Assembly (NCBI RefSeq): GCF_000149955.1
Contig: NC_030992.1
Span: forward strand, 771,952 to 835,951
Direction of reading: 5' to 3'
From: Fusarium oxysporum f. sp. lycopersici 4287
Lineage: Eukaryota; Ascomycota; Sordariomycetes; Hypocreales; Nectriaceae
Length of the DNA stretch: 64,000 bases
Shown: one piece after another, positions 59,971 to 64,000 of the stretch
How positions within the stretch are numbered: position 1 is the first letter of the stretch
How the letters are laid out: each line of letters opens with the position of its first letter
The notes under the pieces: model-generated
What the model was told of the DNA's origin: nothing
Seen by the model: the letters and a program-made list of their open reading frames with translations, nothing else
The model's database searches: none
Program-made: the position numbers and the translations under genes

Positions 59971-60177
59971 CTATCTCAGGGTCTGGTACAATCGGATCTG
60001 GAAAAGCACCATTCCCCACACGGCGATCAGGAACAAAGCCATTGTCGCCACTACTTCCACCGCAAATAGCCTAGAGACACCAGAAATGGCATCACCAACA
60101 GCCTCGTTCCCCTGTGGCTTCACTACTAACACAACAACTTGAAGCCACAGAATAATTATTATAAGAGTTTGCATCAT
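59971..60177 (-). CDS. Possible small hydrophobic membrane protein
   Basis: A 68-codon ATG frame encodes two hydrophobic segments (about residues 4-18 and 41-62) with a short polar loop. I know no family. Small frames of this size arise by chance, and no promoter or conservation can be judged, so this is tentative. Confidence 0.2.
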   Translation of the reverse strand: MMQTLIIIILWLQVVVLVVKPQGNEAVGDAISGVSRLFAVEVVATMALFLIAVWGMVLFQIRLYQTLR

Positions 60178-60490
60178 GTCTGGAATGTATTCTACTCGTG
60201 GCGCGGCGTCCCGACTTCTGTCTGGACGTCTTGCCGAAAGGTTAACGGCGCATCGGCATGTCCAAACCGTGAAGTGATCCGAAAAGTCGGGGCGTACGAG
60301 CCAAGACGATTGAATTGAAGTTTGATAGAGATCTGGACTCCGGGATGGCCTTGGGCTTGAGGGCTCGATCGTTGGTGGTGGAGAGGGTATATAGAATGAG
60401 TCGCGCAGTCGCGCAGCATCCCTAGGGGAGCGATGTTGATCTCGTCATTCATTCATTCACTCATTCTTTGCGCTTCACCACTCTTTCAAC

Positions 60491-63400
60491 ATGAAGCTGC
60501 TACTCACTCTCATTCTATCGGCCCTGGTTGGCCTAACATGCGGTCTCGCATCTACAGATACCATCACCTGGGGAGGCGACAACTCCCGAACAGGCTACCA
60601 GACGTGCGCTCCCCATCCTTTACTCTCACTCACACTAACTAACATCTCAGTAACCATAACATGGATCCCGCAATCGTAGGAAGCCCTCAATTTGACATCG
60701 TCTTCAAAACAGCACTCCCAGGAAAATACGTCGGCGCCGCAGAACAGATCTTCTCCCAACCACTAGTCTACACTCCTTCAGGTGGAACAACGCAATACGT
60801 TTATCTCGCGACGACTCAGAATAATATTTACAAACTTGATGCAAAGACTGGTGTTATTCTTGCATCGAGAAATATCGGCATTCCGTTCCTTACTGCTGAT
60901 CTGGACGGTTGTGTTGATGTCAACCCTACTGTTGGCGTCACAGCGACTGGTGTTATTGATCCCGATACCGATACGTGGTATATCACGTCAAAGACGTATG
61001 TTAACCAGAATGCGGGCCAGGTTCCGCAGGGAAGGCCGGCAGGGAGGTATAAGATCCATGCTATCAACGTAAATGATCTTTCGGAGCGACAGAACTTTCC
61101 TGTTGATCTGGAGGGTACGATTGCAAGGAATAATCCTGAGAGGATGTTCACAGGCGGTATTCACCACCAACGACCTGGACTACTCCACACAGGACAATAT
61201 GTCTACGCTGGCTTCGCATCGCATTGTGTGCAGTATAACTTCACCGGCTGGATCATGGGCTGGGACAAGACCACCGGACAAATCGTCGAGCACTGGGCTT
61301 CTGAAGGTCTTGGAGTAAGCAGTAACATCTCCGGAGCTGGAATCTGGCAATCTGGCGGTGGCCTTGCCTCCGACGACGCAGGATCAATGTTCTTCGCTAC
61401 TGGAAACGGATACGCTTCTCAACTCTCCACCATTCCTGTTAATGGCTTCACGCCCCCGACTGCGATGGAACAAGCCGCTGTTCACATGTCCATCAACAGT
61501 GACGGCACTCTCTCAATTGTGGATTTCTTCATGCCGTTTGAGAAGCAGGAACTTGATGGCGCGGATAAGGACCTGGGAACGAGTCCTCTTGAGATTCTGC
61601 CGAGTCAATTCTCGTGCGGTGATATTAAGAGGATGGGTATTGTCACTGGCAAGTCTGGAAAGACTTATTGGCTTAATCTTGATGATCTTGGCGGTTATCG
61701 CAATGGTCCTAACTCGAAGGATAGAGTTATCCAGACGTTTCAGAATGAGAATTCTGTGTATGCAGGAGCAGGTGTTTATCCTCTTGAAGGTGGCTACATT
61801 TACATCAACGGTACGCACTCCAGCCCCCCTTGTACTCATCTTACTAACATCTCCAGTGATCCAATACCCAACGCACGTCTTCAAATTTTCCTGTCTCAAC
61901 AACACACCCTACTTCACAAAAGTCGCCGACTCCCCAACCAACAACGCCTACATCCTCGGCGTAAGCCACGGCACAACAACATCCCTCAACAACCAAGAAG
62001 GCACAGGCCTCCTCTGGGTATCCGATGTCCAAAACACCAACTTCAAGATCTACGACGCCGTTCCTCAGAACGGCTACCTCAACGTCATTCGAAACTTCAC
62101 CATTGTGGGGATTACCAAGTTTAGTAGACCTGTGTTCGGTGATGGTATGGCGTATATTGGCACGACGGTGGGATACTTTTATGGTCTTGGATCGACGAAT
62201 AAGTTTCCGCTTAATTGTACGAGTTCAATCGATTTCGGGACCGTGGACTTTCAGGGAAGTGGCGTGCAGCTTGTTAATTGTACCGCGGTGTTTGATCTGA
62301 GCGTTACGGGTGTTGTGCTTGCGGATGGGACGAATTATAACATCAGTCAGACGCCGAATCTGCCGTTGTCTATGTCGGCGGGAGATAAGTTCCAATTCGC
62401 GGCACAGTTCGCCCCCAAGAGTGTTGGGAGATTGGGTACTACCATCAATATTCAGACTTCGGGTGTGTCGGATGCGTCGTATAGCAAGTCTGTCAAGGTC
62501 AGACTTACGGGCGTCGGCAAGAGTTCGAATGCGTTGTTGGATGTTAGTCCCAAGTCTGTGGTGTTCACAGGTCTCGTCACCGGTACGCAAGCTGAAGCTC
62601 AGAGCGTTCTTATCGGCAACGATGGATCCAGCGATCTCCAGGTTTCTTCAGTTCTGTTTTCTAACACCTCCTCATCCGGTCCATTCACCACCTGGTCGGG
62701 CACAGGTAGTCTCACCGTCGGTAAGTTTACACTGACTGGTATCCCAAGTATAGTCCCTGGAGGAAACGACACTGCCATATCTGTCAAGCCAGATACTTCT
62801 GTTACTGGTAACTACACGGCTTGGGTCAAGTTCGTCACCACCGGAGGCAATGCTACGGTGTCTTTGTCTGCTGCCGCGGGCGATCCTCCAACCGCTCTTC
62901 TCGAGTTCCAAACACCAGATGGAAGCAGCTGGGTCAAGTACGATCCCAGCAATCCCTTCACATTCGGAAACGTCACAGAAAATACATCTCGTTCTCTCAA
63001 ACTCCGTGTCTCCAACACTGCTGCTCCCGGTGGTGTCAAGCTCGGTCTCACAGTCTCAAAACCACCCTTCGGCGTTCCAGGCATCATCAAATCAGCAAAC
63101 CAGATTGATCTCGCTGAAGGAACACTCATCGCTCCAGGTCAAAGCCAAACAGCAACGTTGACCTGCACCGTCCCCAAAAGCCAATGGAACCTCCCATCTT
63201 ACAACGGCACCGCCCAGTGGACTATCAACACCAACGATCCAACCTGGTCTTTCGAGAAGCGCGCAGTGCAATTCTTCTGCAACGCCGTCTCCGAACAAGC
63301 AGCTCCTCTTCTACCCAACGGCCAAGGACGGTATCAATACGTCGGCTGCTTCAAGGAGAACAATCCCAGCCGTCAGCTCTCCTACCAACTCTACGCCAAT

Positions 63401-64000
63401 AGCTCCAACACCAATGAGATGTGCATCAACACTTGTGGGTCTGAAGGTCTAACATTCTGCGGTACACAATACCGAAGTGAATGCTGGGCAGGCAACAAGA
63501 TCCCGACTCAAAAAGTCGACGATAATAATTGTAATTTCGACTGTGCGGGAAGTCTGAACCAGATTTGCGGTGGAAACGGGATTGATGGTAGTGGAGCTTA
63601 TATCAGTCTCTTCGCTGATACGCTTCAGTGGGATGGGTCGTATGCGAGTGTTACTACTAGTAGTAGTGCCAGCGCTGCAACGCCCCAAGGACCGTCTGTC
63701 AACCCTGGTGTCGGTGGTTACACCAGCATTGGGTGTTATACTGAGGCTACCAATGCTCGAGCACTTCCTAATGGTAGGGGGAATAATCCGCCTACTGTTG
63801 CGAACTGTGTTCAGGCTTGTAGTAATGAGAACTTCGTTTATGCTGGTGTGGAATATGGGTGGAGAGGTGAGTTCCTTGATCTTGAGGCTGGGATATGTAC
63901 TGACGAGGTTAGTGTTACTGCGGAAATAGTTTCTCGGACGGATCAGTGTCTGCTCCGATTACTGATTGCGGCATGACTTGCAACGGTGAGTAGTCATACT
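60491..64000 (+). CDS. Secreted beta-propeller and WSC-domain protein (runs off window)
   Basis: A secreted or wall-associated carbohydrate-binding protein. Exons 60491-60603, 60651-61810, 61857-63866, then more after a 3' intron; the window ends before the stop. Signal peptide residues 1-19. A PQQ/quinoprotein-like propeller (about 25-590) shows repeated VYLATTQNNIYKLDAKTG-type blades. Ig-like beta-sandwich repeats (about 600-900) follow, then two WSC domains starting near 917 (YQYVGCFKENNPS) and 1045 (YTSIGCYTEATN), with conserved Cys. The second WSC domain is out of frame at its exon junction: GGG at 63857-63859 looks one G too long, because removing one base would let the exon join in frame to the Cys-Tyr-Cys-Gly-Asn segment at about 63913. 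This is either an assembly error or a real frameshift. Confidence 0.8.

Larger units (their letters stand above)
57953..60490. other. Gene-poor region with repeated short motif
   Basis: About 2.5 kb without a well-supported gene. Six same-strand copies of a motif close to TTAAAATTGCAGTGAAA occur between 58139 and 59769. Short frames here have no family features. One minus-strand frame (59971-60177) is strikingly hydrophobic. The last 300 bases are the promoter of the WSC gene. Confidence 0.55.

Noticed and set aside
1..64000. CRISPR arrays, prokaryotic operons, ribosome-binding sites, rRNA genes
   Set aside because: The window is eukaryotic, and no regularly spaced repeat-spacer array or rRNA sequence was seen.

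Overview
This window is nuclear DNA from a filamentous ascomycete. Genes are split by short introns of about 40-85 bases with GT...AG ends and CTAAC/CTGAC-like branch sites. Gene families include HET, NACHT with zinc fingers, Zn2Cys6, WSC, LysM and a DUF3425-type bZIP. Family content and style suggest a Fusarium-like hypocrealean; this is inference, not proof. A 531-base run of N (15118-15648) is an assembly gap inside a transporter gene. Exon models below were built by hand: I checked that frames close across the introns, but there is no transcript support.

Left third (1-27 kb), metabolism. Two MFS sugar transporters (1595-3784, 8796-10586) lie beside an intracellular GH78 alpha-L-rhamnosidase (11686-14379), which fits uptake and hydrolysis of plant rhamnosides. 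Both transporter promoters carry the same 11-base GC-rich string containing a CreA-type core. Between them are a multi-pass membrane gene interrupted by an in-frame stop (4411-6696) and a signal-anchored Ser/Thr-rich membrane protein (7215-8089). Next come a DHA2 drug-efflux transporter, a bZIP/DUF3425 regulator, two divergent aldo-keto reductases, an Old Yellow Enzyme-type oxidoreductase, an intron-containing tRNA-Arg and a CYP53-like cytochrome P450. This looks like a redox and efflux neighbourhood.

Middle (27-44 kb), accessory and decaying. Four loci are pseudogenes: an uncharacterised gene (28999-30084), a CHAT-domain protease-like gene (about 30.4-31.6 kb), a hypothetical-family gene (40193-41091) and a remnant at 43.0-43.8 kb. 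Most breaks are single stop codons that would need only a C-to-T or G-to-A change. Among them sit intact genes: a beta-carbonic anhydrase, two membrane-anchored proteins of unknown function (one a large fusion with a chymotrypsin-like fold whose nucleophile position is Cys) and a three-LysM secreted protein.

Right third (44-64 kb), intact housekeeping and recognition genes: a DUF218 protein, a NIF3/CutA-like small protein, a Zn2Cys6 regulator and a ten-exon SNF2/RING ATPase. The SNF2 gene is divergent from a NACHT protein with C-terminal C2H2 fingers. A HET-domain protein follows, then a 2.5-kb gene-poor stretch holding six same-strand copies of a short motif (consensus TTAAAATTGCAGTGAAA). 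The window ends inside a secreted beta-propeller/WSC protein. The cluster of HET, NACHT and CHAT-type genes is typical of fungal self/non-self recognition regions.
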